The translations under genes and the position numbers were made by a program. Shown here in pieces: positions 7,794-15,094 of a stretch of DNA of 64,000 nucleotides (positions are counted from its first letter, which is position 1; the number at the start of each line of letters is the position of its first letter). The stretch comes from Sphingobium lignivorans (lineage in GTDB: Bacteria; Pseudomonadota; Alphaproteobacteria; Sphingomonadales; Sphingomonadaceae): assembly GCF_014203955.1 (NCBI RefSeq), contig NZ_JACHKA010000001.1, positions 2,387,001-2,451,000 on the forward strand, read 5' to 3'. The notes beneath the pieces were generated by a model. The model saw only the letters and a program-made list of their open reading frames with translations, was not told the origin of the DNA and searched no databases.

Positions 7794-8705
7794 ATGAGTA
7801 ATAAAATTGCGCCGTCGATTTTCATATCGTATTCTTGGGACGACGATGCCCATAAACATTGGGTGCGATCGCTTGCCGAACGTCTCGTAACAAACGGAGT
7901 ATCGGTAGCGCTCGACCAATGGGACGTGCAGCCCGGTGAAAGCCTAACTTCATTCATGGAGGTGCAAGCCTCGAAGTGTGACCACGTTCTTATTATCTGT
8001 ACGCCGACATATGCCTTAAAATCTACTGAGCGTAAGGGTGGCGTCGGGTATGAACAGCAGATTATTTCCGGTCAAATAGCGGCAGGAATCGATAGACGGA
8101 AGTTTATTCCGATAGTCCGACGGGGAGAATTCACACCTGGAGAAGGCTGTGCAATTCCGCCTCACTTCTTGGGGATATTCGCACTAGATATGCGCGACGG
8201 CACCCATTTCGATGACGTGTTTGAAGTGCTCATTCGGACAATTTTTCGTGAGCCGAAGTTTCCTAAGCCCGAGCTTGGCAAAAAGCCAGATTTCATGGGG
8301 GGGGGCGCGCGACTACCTAATCGGGCGTTGCGCCTGCCAAGTTTAGAGTTCGATGGCTGGGAGCTTCGAAGTGGAGTTGCTAGCGCAGAAGCATCTCCGA
8401 ACACATTTCAGATCCCATCAGCTGAAGAACGCTCCAATATCGGCGTCGGAGACATCGTAAAATTGCATTTTTCTGTGGCTGCCGAAGACGAGGAAGATCC
8501 AGAAGGGCAGATTATCCTAAACGAGCGCATGTGGGTCATCGTCAAGGGAGCGTCTGGCCCATATTTATGGGGAGTTTTGGATAACGTACCATCGTGGAGT
8601 GACGACGAATGCGATTCAGATTTCGACTTGAAGCTAGGGTCTGAGATCGTCTTTCTGCCTGAGCACATACTCGACTTTCATCATGACGCAGGGATGCCCA
8701 AATAG
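7794..8705 (+). CDS. SEFIR/TIR-domain protein with C-terminal DUF2314-like domain
   Basis: A 303-residue two-domain protein. Residues about 7-150 form a SEFIR (TIR-like) domain: SIFISYSWDDDAHKHWV, then ALDQWDVQPGESLTSFM, LIICTPTYA and RKGGVGYEQQI, with E87 of GVGYE at the place of the TIR NADase glutamate. Residues about 215-297 (VGDIVKLHFSV, NERMWVIVKG, GVLDNVPSW, LGSEIVFLPEHILDF) resemble the DUF2314 fold; that assignment is less sure. The linker is encoded by a nine-G tract at 8297-8305. No signal peptide. Codon use is much AT-richer than in asd or the haem gene on either side, indicating transfer. SEFIR/TIR effectors in bacteria often act in anti-phage defence by NAD+ depletion; that role here is inference, and no partner gene is present. 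Confidence 0.8.
   Translation: MSNKIAPSIFISYSWDDDAHKHWVRSLAERLVTNGVSVALDQWDVQPGESLTSFMEVQASKCDHVLIICTPTYALKSTERKGGVGYEQQIISGQIAAGIDRRKFIPIVRRGEFTPGEGCAIPPHFLGIFALDMRDGTHFDDVFEVLIRTIFREPKFPKPELGKKPDFMGGGARLPNRALRLPSLEFDGWELRSGVASAEASPNTFQIPSAEERSNIGVGDIVKLHFSVAAEDEEDPEGQIILNERMWVIVKGASGPYLWGVLDNVPSWSDDECDSDFDLKLGSEIVFLPEHILDFHHDAGMPK
8297..8305 (+). repeat. nine-G homopolymer inside the SEFIR gene
   Basis: A run of nine G residues encodes Met-Gly-Gly-Gly at residues 168-171, exactly between the SEFIR domain and the C-terminal domain. Tracts of this length are prone to slipped-strand changes, so gain or loss of one G would leave the SEFIR domain intact and remove the C-terminal domain. Confidence 0.8.
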
Positions 8706-8879
8706 TCGCGTCGTCCATGATCGCTAAATCCAAAGCGTCGAGCAAACTTAAGCTGGAAACGCTTGCAAGGAGCGACGGATTGGATAAACGACGCTCTGCC
8801 CGAAATGTCCGTTTCCGCGGTTTCCTATCCGAAGCCCGTCAGTCCGCTATCGGCCAACACCAGACATCGCCGCCGCCCC

Positions 8880-9467
8880 CTACTTCGCCTCCACCCCCTG
8901 CCGCCCAGCCTGCTCGCTGACATGCCGGATGCCGGGTTTGGCGGCGCCGGGGGCGAAGGCGAGGTGGCAGCTTTCGCAGGCGGTATCGAGCCGGCCACCG
9001 GCGTCGAAGAAGGCGTCCTCGTTGCGGTCCTCGGCGGCGCGGGCGGCGCGCAGGGCGGCGGCGCGGACGTCCGCGACCGCCTTTGCCCAGCGCGGATCAT
9101 CGACCCGGCGCCCGGGCAGCAGGAGGATGTTGGTTAGCTCGGCCAGCGCGAGGCCGGCGCTTTCCGCCTGATCCCACTCCGCGTCCGTCTTCGGGAAGAG
9201 CGAGCGCTCGCCGTCCTTGTCCGTGACATAGCCCTGCCACTTCCAGATCGCGTCCGCCGAGAACTGGAAGACATGGGCCATCACTTCCTGCATGGAGAGA
9301 TCGAGCGTGTCCGGCGGCAGGGCATCGGCGGGCACATCCTCCATAAAGGCGAGATTGCTCTCCTCCGTGGCATAATCGGCGCCGCGCATGCCCTCCTCGC
9401 TATCCTGCAGGCCATCGCAGGCGCAGAGCAGCAGCGTCGCAGCGGGGATAAGCGCGGTCCAGCGCAT
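8880..9467 (-). CDS. haem-binding lipoprotein (cytochrome c-type)
   Basis: A 195-residue exported protein. Residues 1-18 form a lipoprotein signal (MRWTALIPAATLLLCAC) with a lipobox-like LCAC, so the mature protein should be lipid-anchored. A single CXXCH haem c motif, CESCH, lies near the C-terminus in DTACESCHLAF, the layout of cytochrome c-prime-like proteins. The body is helical, with MQEVMAHVFQFSADAIWKWQG. It may bind haem covalently and take part in electron transfer or gas binding in the periplasm; the partner is unknown. ATG 9467 is preceded by GAGAGGAG and is preferred over upstream in-frame codons. It stands alone between the SEFIR islet and soxR. Confidence 0.75.
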   Translation of the reverse strand: MRWTALIPAATLLLCACDGLQDSEEGMRGADYATEESNLAFMEDVPADALPPDTLDLSMQEVMAHVFQFSADAIWKWQGYVTDKDGERSLFPKTDAEWDQAESAGLALAELTNILLLPGRRVDDPRWAKAVADVRAAALRAARAAEDRNEDAFFDAGGRLDTACESCHLAFAPGAAKPGIRHVSEQAGRQGVEAK

Positions 9468-9569
9468 GAGGGCTCCTCTCTCGCGGGTCTTTCCGAGCCG
9501 CTCTCCTAGAGCATTTTCCGCCCGGGTGGAAACAGCCACGCAAGCAAGGGGGCGCCGTGCTTCCGTCGC

Positions 9570-10028
9570 TCAGCCAGGCTCGTGGCCGGCCATCGCGAAA
9601 CGCGGGCCGGCGCCGCCACGGGCCGCGCGATCATCGGGATTGTAGAGCCTGCACTTGCGCAGCGACAGGCAGCCGCAGCCGATGCAGCCATCCAGTGCGT
9701 CCCGCGTTCGCTCCAGCGCCGCGATGCGCGCATCGATGGTGCGGCGCAGGCGCGTGCTGATGACGCGCCAGTCCGCCGCCGTGGGGGTGCGCCCGTGCGG
9801 GAGCCGCGCGAGTTCCCCGGCGATCTCCGGCAGCGTGAGGCCAAGCTGCTGGGCAATGAGGAGGAAGGACAGTCGCCGGATGTCCGATCGCAGGAAGCGC
9901 CGCTGTCCCCCGGCGGTGCGCAGCGAGCGGATCAGCCCCTTCCCTTCATAGAAGCGAATGGCGGACACCGAGAGCCCCGTGCGCCGTGCGAGATCGCCAA
10001 TGGCGAGCAGATCATGTCCATGCAGCAT
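9570..10028 (-). CDS. soxR: redox-sensitive transcriptional activator SoxR
   Basis: A 152-residue MerR-family regulator. The N-terminal helix-turn-helix (IGDLARRTGLSVSAIRFYEGKGLI) and wing (GGQRRFLRSDIRRL) are followed by the dimerisation helix and the [2Fe-2S] ligand cluster C115-x2-C118-x-C120-x5-C126 (CIGCGCLSLRKC), which is diagnostic of SoxR. The oxidised cluster activates transcription from promoters with an overlong spacer in response to redox-cycling compounds. It is divergent from a VOC-family gene with a sox-box-like dyad in the 97-nt gap. No soxS is adjacent, as usual outside enterics, where SoxR controls a few target genes directly. Confidence 0.93.
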   Translation of the reverse strand: MLHGHDLLAIGDLARRTGLSVSAIRFYEGKGLIRSLRTAGGQRRFLRSDIRRLSFLLIAQQLGLTLPEIAGELARLPHGRTPTAADWRVISTRLRRTIDARIAALERTRDALDGCIGCGCLSLRKCRLYNPDDRAARGGAGPRFAMAGHEPG

Positions 10029-10061
10029 ATCCTCGCCTCCCGGCCGCTGTCCGTTTCAAGC

Positions 10062-10092
10062 TTGACCTCAACTTAGGTTGAGCTTGTAGTGA
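10062..10092 (+). promoter_or_regulatory. SoxR-type operator/promoter of the VOC gene
   Basis: The dyad CTCAAC-TTAG-GTTGAG (10067-10082) closely resembles the enteric sox box. It sits just after a -35-like TTGACC (10062-10067) and before a weak -10 candidate near 10087-10092, giving the roughly 19-bp spacer that MerR-family activators need. It points towards the VOC gene and could also affect the divergent soxR. Confidence 0.7.
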
Positions 10093-10125
10093 CCGCAAGC
10101 ATGGCAACCGACTCGAAAAGGAACC

Positions 10126-10542
10126 ATGCCCATGCCGACATCCCTGCCTCTGCCCAGCGCCCGCTTCGCGCCCTTCCTGGAGCATGTGAATCTCACGGTG
10201 CGCGATCCGCATCGCTCCGCGCAGCTCTTCATCACCCTGTTCGACTGGTATGTCCGCTGGGAAGGCCCGGCGCTGAATGGCGGCCGCACCGTACATGTCG
10301 GCGACGATCGCTTCTATCTGGCGCTCTACACCCAGTTCGGCATGGAGACGCCGCCGGAGACATTCCGGAAAGGCCGGCCGTTCAACCATATCGGAATCGT
10401 GGTGAGCGACATCGACGCGGTGGAACGGCGCGTGGAAAGCGCGGGCCTCGTCCCCTTTTCCCACGGCGACTATGATCCGGGCCGTCGCTTCTACTTTTTC
10501 GATCCGGACGGAATCGAGTTCGAGATCGTCAGCTATGACTGA
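10126..10542 (+). CDS. VOC-family (glyoxalase/bleomycin-resistance fold) protein
   Basis: A 138-residue single-module vicinal-oxygen-chelate protein. The pattern is clear: EHVNLTVRDPHRSAQLF at the first beta-alpha-beta unit, NHIGIVVSDIDAVERRV at the second, and RRFYFFDPDGIEFEIVSYD at the end, with H and E residues at the usual metal positions (H20 region, H86 region, terminal E). The family includes glyoxalases, dioxygenases and drug-binding proteins, so the reaction is unknown. Its position behind a sox box, divergent from soxR, suggests induction by redox-cycling compounds and a role in their detoxification. An AAAAGGA ribosome-binding site precedes ATG 10126. The 3' end overlaps the convergent TPR gene by 10 nt. 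Confidence 0.85.
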   Translation: MPMPTSLPLPSARFAPFLEHVNLTVRDPHRSAQLFITLFDWYVRWEGPALNGGRTVHVGDDRFYLALYTQFGMETPPETFRKGRPFNHIGIVVSDIDAVERRVESAGLVPFSHGDYDPGRRFYFFDPDGIEFEIVSYD

Positions 10543-12284
10543 GCCGGCACCGGCAGGGCATCGAACGCCACAGTCATGCGCGGATGGGCGCTGGCGAAGG
10601 GGACGGTGCCGTGCCAGGCATAGCTAGGGAACAGGACCAGCTTGCCCACTTCCGCCCGCTCGACGCGGCGGGGGGGAAGCGAGAGGCCCAGGCTCGCATC
10701 GGGCACGCCGAAGACCAGCGCGCCGGGCACATCGCCATCCGCCGGCGCCGATTCCACTTCCGGCGGCAGGCTGACGTAGAAGGCCGAGCTGAGCCAGCCC
10801 TCCTGATGGATATGGCTGACATGGAAGCCGCTGTCCCGCAGGCGGATCGACCAGCTGTGCCGGAAGCCGATCCACCCGGTGTTGCGGCGCAGGAAGGGAT
10901 GCGTCTCGTCGCGCGGCAGCGTGGCCAGCCACTCCTCGATCTGCCGGTGCAGGGTGCGGGACAGCGCCTCGATCACCGGATCGCGCCGGGTGAAGAGATG
11001 GCCGCGCGTCTGCGTGCCCTGCCGCGCGGACTGGTCGTCGGGATGATGGGCGTTGGCGCCATGCATCCCCTCCAGCACCGCGCGCAGCTCAGCCAGGAAG
11101 CTCTCCCGGTCCGCATAGCCGGGCGGCGGCTCAAGCATGAGCGTGCCGACATGGCGCTCCGGGTCGATCAGCCAGCGTTCGCGCGGATCGTTGAGCAGGC
11201 GCCAGGCGGTGGCGAGATAGGCCCAGCCGGTCTGCTCGTCCGGGGCAAGCGCGGTGGCGGCGCGGGCATGGCGCTCCGCCGCCTCCGGATCCCCCGTAGC
11301 CAGCCGCCAGTGCGCGGCCTGCACGGCAGCGAAGGCATCGGGCGCGGGCCCGCCGGCCAGTGGCTCCAGCAGCGCCAGCGCCGCTTGCGGATCGCCCGAG
11401 AAGCCCAGTGCATCGGCATGAGCGACGGCGAGAAAAGGATCGCCCGGGAAGCGGCGCACGGCCTGCTCGCTCCAGGCAAGGCAGGCGGGCCAGCGACGCA
11501 GCCCCCGCGCCGTCCTGACGGCACTGCGCCAGAGGGCACGATCGCCGGGCCGGGCGCGCAACGCAGCCTCGTAACCGGCCAGCGCCTCATCGCCCCGGCC
11601 GATCTGCGGCAGGAGGCGGGCAAGCGTCTCCTGCGCGTCCAGTTCCTCCGGCCGGGTGGCGATGACGGCGCGATATTGCGCGGCCGCGTCCTCCAGCCGA
11701 TCGAGATCGCCAAGCAGATGGCCGTGCAGCGTGCGGGTGAGCGCCGGGACGCCGGGACGCGTGACGAGGGTGCCCGTGACGGCAAGCGCCTCCTGCGGGC
11801 GATCCTGAAGCCGCAGCGCGAGTGCGAGGCCATGGCCGGCCCGGAAGCCGCCCGGCACGAGCGCCAGCGCGCGCCGATAGGCAGGCTCCGCCTCCCGCGC
11901 ATCGCCAAGCCGCAGCAGCAGATCTCCCAGCGCGAGCCAGGCATTCACGCCATCGGGATCGACCTCCACCAGCCGCCGCCGGGCGACGAGCGCGGTCCCC
12001 AGATCCTCCATCTCCTCCAGCAGGCTGCCAAGCGCCGCCCAGGGGCCGGGCTGGGCCGGATCGAGATTGATCGCGGCATTGAGGGATGTGCGTGCCTCCG
12101 CCTTCAGCCCCGCGAGGCGGCAGGCCTCCGCGAACAGCCAGTAGACATCCGCATGAATGACCTTCGCTTCCAGCAGCGGCCGGATGCGCTCGATCGCGCC
12201 CTGCCCCTTCCCCTCGCGGACAAGCTGCTGCGCGCGGCGCAGTTCGGAAAGCTGATGATCGGAAAGCGGAGGCCGTGGAGTCAT
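10533..12284 (-). CDS. TPR protein with C-terminal 2OG-Fe(II) oxygenase domain
   Basis: A 583-residue cytoplasmic protein. Residues about 1-340 are tandem tetratricopeptide repeats (LVEVDPDGVNAWLALGDLLLRLGDAREAEPAYRRAL region and several more). Residues about 440-583 match the putative 2OG-Fe(II) oxygenase family: HIHQEGWLSSAFYVSLPPEV, then VGKLVLFPSYAWHGTVPF and PRMTVAFDALP, giving candidate iron ligands His...His and an Arg for 2-oxoglutarate. This TPR-oxygenase fusion is common in sphingomonads and related bacteria, but its substrate is not known; protein or peptide hydroxylation is a guess. It overlaps the convergent VOC gene at the 3' end. Confidence 0.8.
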   Translation of the reverse strand: MTPRPPLSDHQLSELRRAQQLVREGKGQGAIERIRPLLEAKVIHADVYWLFAEACRLAGLKAEARTSLNAAINLDPAQPGPWAALGSLLEEMEDLGTALVARRRLVEVDPDGVNAWLALGDLLLRLGDAREAEPAYRRALALVPGGFRAGHGLALALRLQDRPQEALAVTGTLVTRPGVPALTRTLHGHLLGDLDRLEDAAAQYRAVIATRPEELDAQETLARLLPQIGRGDEALAGYEAALRARPGDRALWRSAVRTARGLRRWPACLAWSEQAVRRFPGDPFLAVAHADALGFSGDPQAALALLEPLAGGPAPDAFAAVQAAHWRLATGDPEAAERHARAATALAPDEQTGWAYLATAWRLLNDPRERWLIDPERHVGTLMLEPPPGYADRESFLAELRAVLEGMHGANAHHPDDQSARQGTQTRGHLFTRRDPVIEALSRTLHRQIEEWLATLPRDETHPFLRRNTGWIGFRHSWSIRLRDSGFHVSHIHQEGWLSSAFYVSLPPEVESAPADGDVPGALVFGVPDASLGLSLPPRRVERAEVGKLVLFPSYAWHGTVPFASAHPRMTVAFDALPVPAQS

Positions 12285-12366
12285 GCCATGTTATCGCGGC
12301 GCAGCGGCGGGGACGCAACGCCCTTGTGCGAAGGATGGAGGTGAAAAGCTGCGGATGGCGGACATG

Positions 12367-12391
12367 AAAACGGGCGGGAAGCACCCGCCCG
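12367..12391 (-). terminator. rho-independent terminator after rplS
   Basis: On the minus strand an 8-bp perfect stem CGGGCGGG/CCCGCCCG with a 5-nt loop is followed directly by TTTT. It lies about 45 nt past the rplS stop and would end the ribosomal-protein transcript before the TPR gene. Confidence 0.75.
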
Positions 12392-12435
12392 GTTCCGGAA
12401 ATATCGCTGTGCCGGGATAACCGGCGGTGCGGCGC

Positions 12436-12807
12436 TTACTGAGCGTCGTTGCGGACGTCGCGGCGCTCGGCGATGCGCGCGCGCTTGCCGGTGCGGCCGC
12501 GCAGATAATAGAGCTTGGCGCGACGCACGATGCCCTTGCGGACGACCGTGATGCTCTCGACGTTCGGCGAATAGAGCGGGAACACGCGCTCGACGCCCTC
12601 ACCGAAGCTGATCTTGCGCACGGTGAAGTTGGAGCCCATGCCCTTGTTCGAGCGCGCGATGCACACGCCTTCGAAATTCTGGACGCGGGTGCGCTCGCCC
12701 TCGACGACCTTCACGCCGACGCGCACGGTGTCGCCCGGACGGAAATCCGGAATATCCTTGGAGATGGCGGCAATCGATTCCGCCTCGATGGTCTGCAGCA
12801 GGTTCAT
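12436..12807 (-). CDS. rplS: 50S ribosomal protein L19
   Basis: A 123-residue ribosomal protein at the 30S-50S interface. The sequence is a full match to L19: [67 protein letters not shown], and [18 protein letters not shown] near the end. It follows trmD by 44 nt in the same direction, the canonical order, and a terminator lies downstream. Confidence 0.97.
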   Translation of the reverse strand: MNLLQTIEAESIAAISKDIPDFRPGDTVRVGVKVVEGERTRVQNFEGVCIARSNKGMGSNFTVRKISFGEGVERVFPLYSPNVESITVVRKGIVRRAKLYYLRGRTGKRARIAERRDVRNDAQ

Positions 12808-12851
12808 TGGTCCTGTCTTCCTTCGTCTGTTCGTCGCGCGCCAGAGGCAGG

Positions 12852-13553
12852 TCAGTCCCGAACGCTCCTGTAGCGTTCCCAGAGGTCCGGCCTGCGTAAC
12901 CGTGTATCATCCTCCGCCCTTTGTTTCCGCCAGGCGGCGATCTTCGCATGATCCCCCGATCGCAACACTTCGGGGATCGTGCGCCCTTCCCATTCAGCAG
13001 GTCGGGTATAGTGGGGATATTCGAGGAGGCCGCTTTCAAACGATTCCTCATCTCCACTCGAAGCGGCGCCCATTACGCCGGGAAGCAGCCGAATGCAAGC
13101 GTCCAGCAGCATGAAGGCGCCGATCTCCCCTCCGGAAAGCACGATGTCGCTCATCGAGACCTGCTCGATGGCTCGCGCCTCGAACAGCCGCTCGTCAAAC
13201 CCCTCGAACCGGCCGCACAGGATGGTGACGCCCGGCCCCGCGGCAAGATCGCGCACCCGCGCCTGCGTGATCGGCGCGCCGCGCGGCGTCATCGCCAGCA
13301 CCGGCAGCCCCGGCCGCGCCGCCCGGGCATGATCCACCGCCCGCGCCAGCACGTCCGCGCGCAGCACCATCCCCGCCCCGCCCCCGGCCGGTGTATCGTC
13401 CACGCTCTTGTGCCTGTCCGTGGCGAAATCCCGGATCTGGATGGGATCGCAGGCCCATTTCCCCTCGGACAGCGCCCGCCCCGCGAGCGAAATGCCGAGC
13501 GGCCCGGGAAACATCTCGGGATAGAGGGTGAGGATCTGGGCGGTGAAGGTCAT
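12852..13553 (-). CDS. trmD: tRNA (guanine-N1-)-methyltransferase TrmD
   Basis: A 233-residue SPOUT methyltransferase that makes m1G37 in tRNAs with G36, preventing +1 frameshifting. Signatures: [11 protein letters not shown] at the N-terminus, [12 protein letters not shown], the SAM-binding knot [13 protein letters not shown] and [20 protein letters not shown], then the C-terminal domain with [26 protein letters not shown] 13553 gives the standard start ([15 protein letters not shown]); the open frame runs further up to 13643. In related genomes trmD directly follows rimM; here a two-gene cassette and a serine hydrolase lie between them, so trmD-rplS must have its own promoter in the 190-nt gap upstream. 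Confidence 0.95.
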   Translation of the reverse strand: MTFTAQILTLYPEMFPGPLGISLAGRALSEGKWACDPIQIRDFATDRHKSVDDTPAGGGAGMVLRADVLARAVDHARAARPGLPVLAMTPRGAPITQARVRDLAAGPGVTILCGRFEGFDERLFEARAIEQVSMSDIVLSGGEIGAFMLLDACIRLLPGVMGAASSGDEESFESGLLEYPHYTRPAEWEGRTIPEVLRSGDHAKIAAWRKQRAEDDTRLRRPDLWERYRSVRD

Positions 13554-13714
13554 GGGGCGTCGACCTATCGATTGTTCACCGCGAAACCAACTGCAAAGCC
13601 GGGGCATCGCAAGCCAGGGTTTAGACATTATTTTCGCCTCCAACGAAGGCAGCCGCCGGAAGCACCGAGGGGCGTCCCGTTCTCACCCGCTGCCGAAGGC
13701 GAGCATGGACGGTG

Positions 13715-13758
13715 CCATCTTCGATGCTGAAGGACCGTTGCCTCAGCCTCGAAGATGG
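13715..13758. repeat. 44-nt imperfect palindrome at the cassette edge
   Basis: CCATCTTCGA-t-GCTGA and its complement TCAGC-c-TCGAAGATGG form a 15-bp stem with one mismatch and a 12-nt loop. It covers the last codons and stop of the downstream cassette gene. No T-run follows, so it may be a terminator, an RNA stabiliser or a recombination-type boundary site. Confidence 0.6.
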
Positions 13759-14222
13759 AAGCCAGCCGCCTGCAGCCTCGCATCCGCGGCCGAAAGCACC
13801 TCTTCATCAAACTCCTCAGGATAATGGAGAGCAACCGCCTCAAACGTCAATTGAGGCATACCGCGCTCGACCAGCATGAGAAATCCATCTGCAACTTTGC
13901 CTAACACCAAATCAGCGACGGTCCTGTGCTCACCATCCCGCTTAATCTTTTGCCGAGTTCGTGACAGCAAAACCGTCTTGCCGCGTTCATCTTTAAGGGC
14001 GCCTTCAAGCGCAAAGACACTCTGCCAGACATCATGCTTTAATGTACGAGGTTCAGCCGCAGGGGAAACCGCGTAGAGTTTGAGCAATGCCGCATGACGG
14101 ACAGAATCCTGGCCATGTCGGAATGCGTTCTCTGCAATTCGTTCCAACTGCTTCGGATCGGTACATCGATCGATTATGCGTAAAGCATTGACCACCTGCG
14201 CCTCTGTTTTTGCATTCTTCAT
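13743..14222 (-). CDS. hypothetical protein, second gene of a two-gene cassette
   Basis: A 159-residue soluble, helical protein that I cannot assign to a characterised family. The N-terminal half (VVNALRIIDRCTDPKQLERIAENAFRHG, SVRHAALLKLYAV) looks like short HEAT-like helical pairs. The second half has HDVWQSVFALEGALKDERGK, LLSRTRQKIKRDGE, DLVLGKVADGFLMLVERGMP and ALHYPEEFDEEVLSAADARL. I recall similar uncharacterised proteins in alphaproteobacterial accessory regions, which I cannot verify here. No signal peptide or membrane segment. It begins 4 nt after the upstream gene, with AAGGATCTTGA as ribosome-binding site inside that gene, so the two are cotranscribed. Base composition is AT-richer than the flanking trmD and serine-hydrolase genes, pointing to acquisition. 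Confidence 0.7.
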   Translation of the reverse strand: MKNAKTEAQVVNALRIIDRCTDPKQLERIAENAFRHGQDSVRHAALLKLYAVSPAAEPRTLKHDVWQSVFALEGALKDERGKTVLLSRTRQKIKRDGEHRTVADLVLGKVADGFLMLVERGMPQLTFEAVALHYPEEFDEEVLSAADARLQAAGFHLRG

Positions 14223-14226
14223 GATC

Positions 14227-14778
14227 TCAAGATCCTTCTAAATAGAAGGAGCCCGATACGTTGGGCATGGCGGCCTTTTCATTGTTCTGCCAAGTGAATG
14301 ACACGTCCACTTCGATCCCAAGGCTGGACGCTAGGACATAGGCTTGGCGCCACGCGGAATTGGCGGCTTGCCCTTGGATCGAGAGACCCGCAGCCTTAAG
14401 GAACCTGAAGCCGCCCTCTTCGCGCTGACCAGCCTGGCTGTTGACTGTGATAAGATCAAGTATGTCTTGGGTGGAGTTTCCGCGAGCAGCTGCCTCCAGG
14501 ATCACGGCGATCATCACCGAATTCCAATAGGTATCCGACTTTGGCAGCACCTTTCCGGCGATCCTGGCCGACTTCAGTGTAGTGAAACTCAAATCGGGTG
14601 GAGCTGCCGGGTTGAATGTCCTGCTTCCCTTGCCCCCTCCACCTTCAGGTTCCTCATCACCCTCTTCCAATGCGCGGAGGGCGCGCTCAATCACTGTTAT
14701 CGGCGTATCGACCAAGGGCACTGCATGCCTTTGCAGGCGCACGAAAAGCTCATCGGGTAATTCAACTGTGTAGACCAT
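14227..14778 (-). CDS. hypothetical protein with RHH-like N-terminus, first gene of the cassette
   Basis: A 183-residue soluble protein. The N-terminal 40 residues (MVYTVELPDELFVRLQRHA, then DTPITVIERALRAL) have the beta-strand plus two-helix pattern of ribbon-helix-helix DNA-binding proteins. A charged, glycine-rich linker follows (GDEEPEGGGGKG). The C-terminal domain (KVLPKSDTYWNSVMIAVILEA, FRFLKAAGLSIQGQAANSAWRQA, EVDVSFTWQNNEKA) is of no family I can name. A strong GGAGG ribosome-binding site precedes ATG 14778. With the next gene it makes a compact operon controlled by a palindromic promoter region, an arrangement like autoregulated toxin-antitoxin or defence pairs; that interpretation is inference. 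Confidence 0.7.
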   Translation of the reverse strand: MVYTVELPDELFVRLQRHAVPLVDTPITVIERALRALEEGDEEPEGGGGKGSRTFNPAAPPDLSFTTLKSARIAGKVLPKSDTYWNSVMIAVILEAAARGNSTQDILDLITVNSQAGQREEGGFRFLKAAGLSIQGQAANSAWRQAYVLASSLGIEVDVSFTWQNNEKAAMPNVSGSFYLEGS

Positions 14779-15094
14779 CCAGACCTCCTCTAGGTGAATG
14801 ATTCATTGTAGCGCCATAGGTTTCATATCAATCTCATAGACCATATGAGCCATATCGTCAATATGGTTCATGCGCGCAGGAGGAATTTCCCATCTCGCCC
14901 GCCCAGAGTACAATGTATTGATATTCAATCAGATTCCATCGCATGCACCCGCGAGCGAACGATCCCGGAAGCAGCCGGCAGAACGTAAGTATCTGGGCGA
15001 TGAAGGCTTAGGAGAGGGTTCAATCATCTACCTTCAGGCCGGAAGTATCGGCGCAAACCGCCTCGCTACTGGCGAACGCCCGTCGCGCCCAGGC
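14779..15094. other. intergenic region upstream of the cassette
   Basis: This 316-nt gap holds the cassette promoter/operator (14833-14867). The remaining ~225 nt up to the serine-hydrolase 3' end contain no gene or structure I can support. Confidence 0.5.
14833..14867 (-). promoter_or_regulatory. promoter with overlapping palindromic operator of the cassette
   Basis: On the minus strand TTGACG (14861-14856) and TATGAG (14838-14833) are separated by exactly 17 bp. The inverted repeat ACCATAT-N14-ATATGGT (14840-14867), with an extra internal CCATAT at 14850-14855, covers the -35 and spacer. This fits autorepression by the RHH-like first gene product, whose start is 55 nt downstream of the -10. 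Confidence 0.5.
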
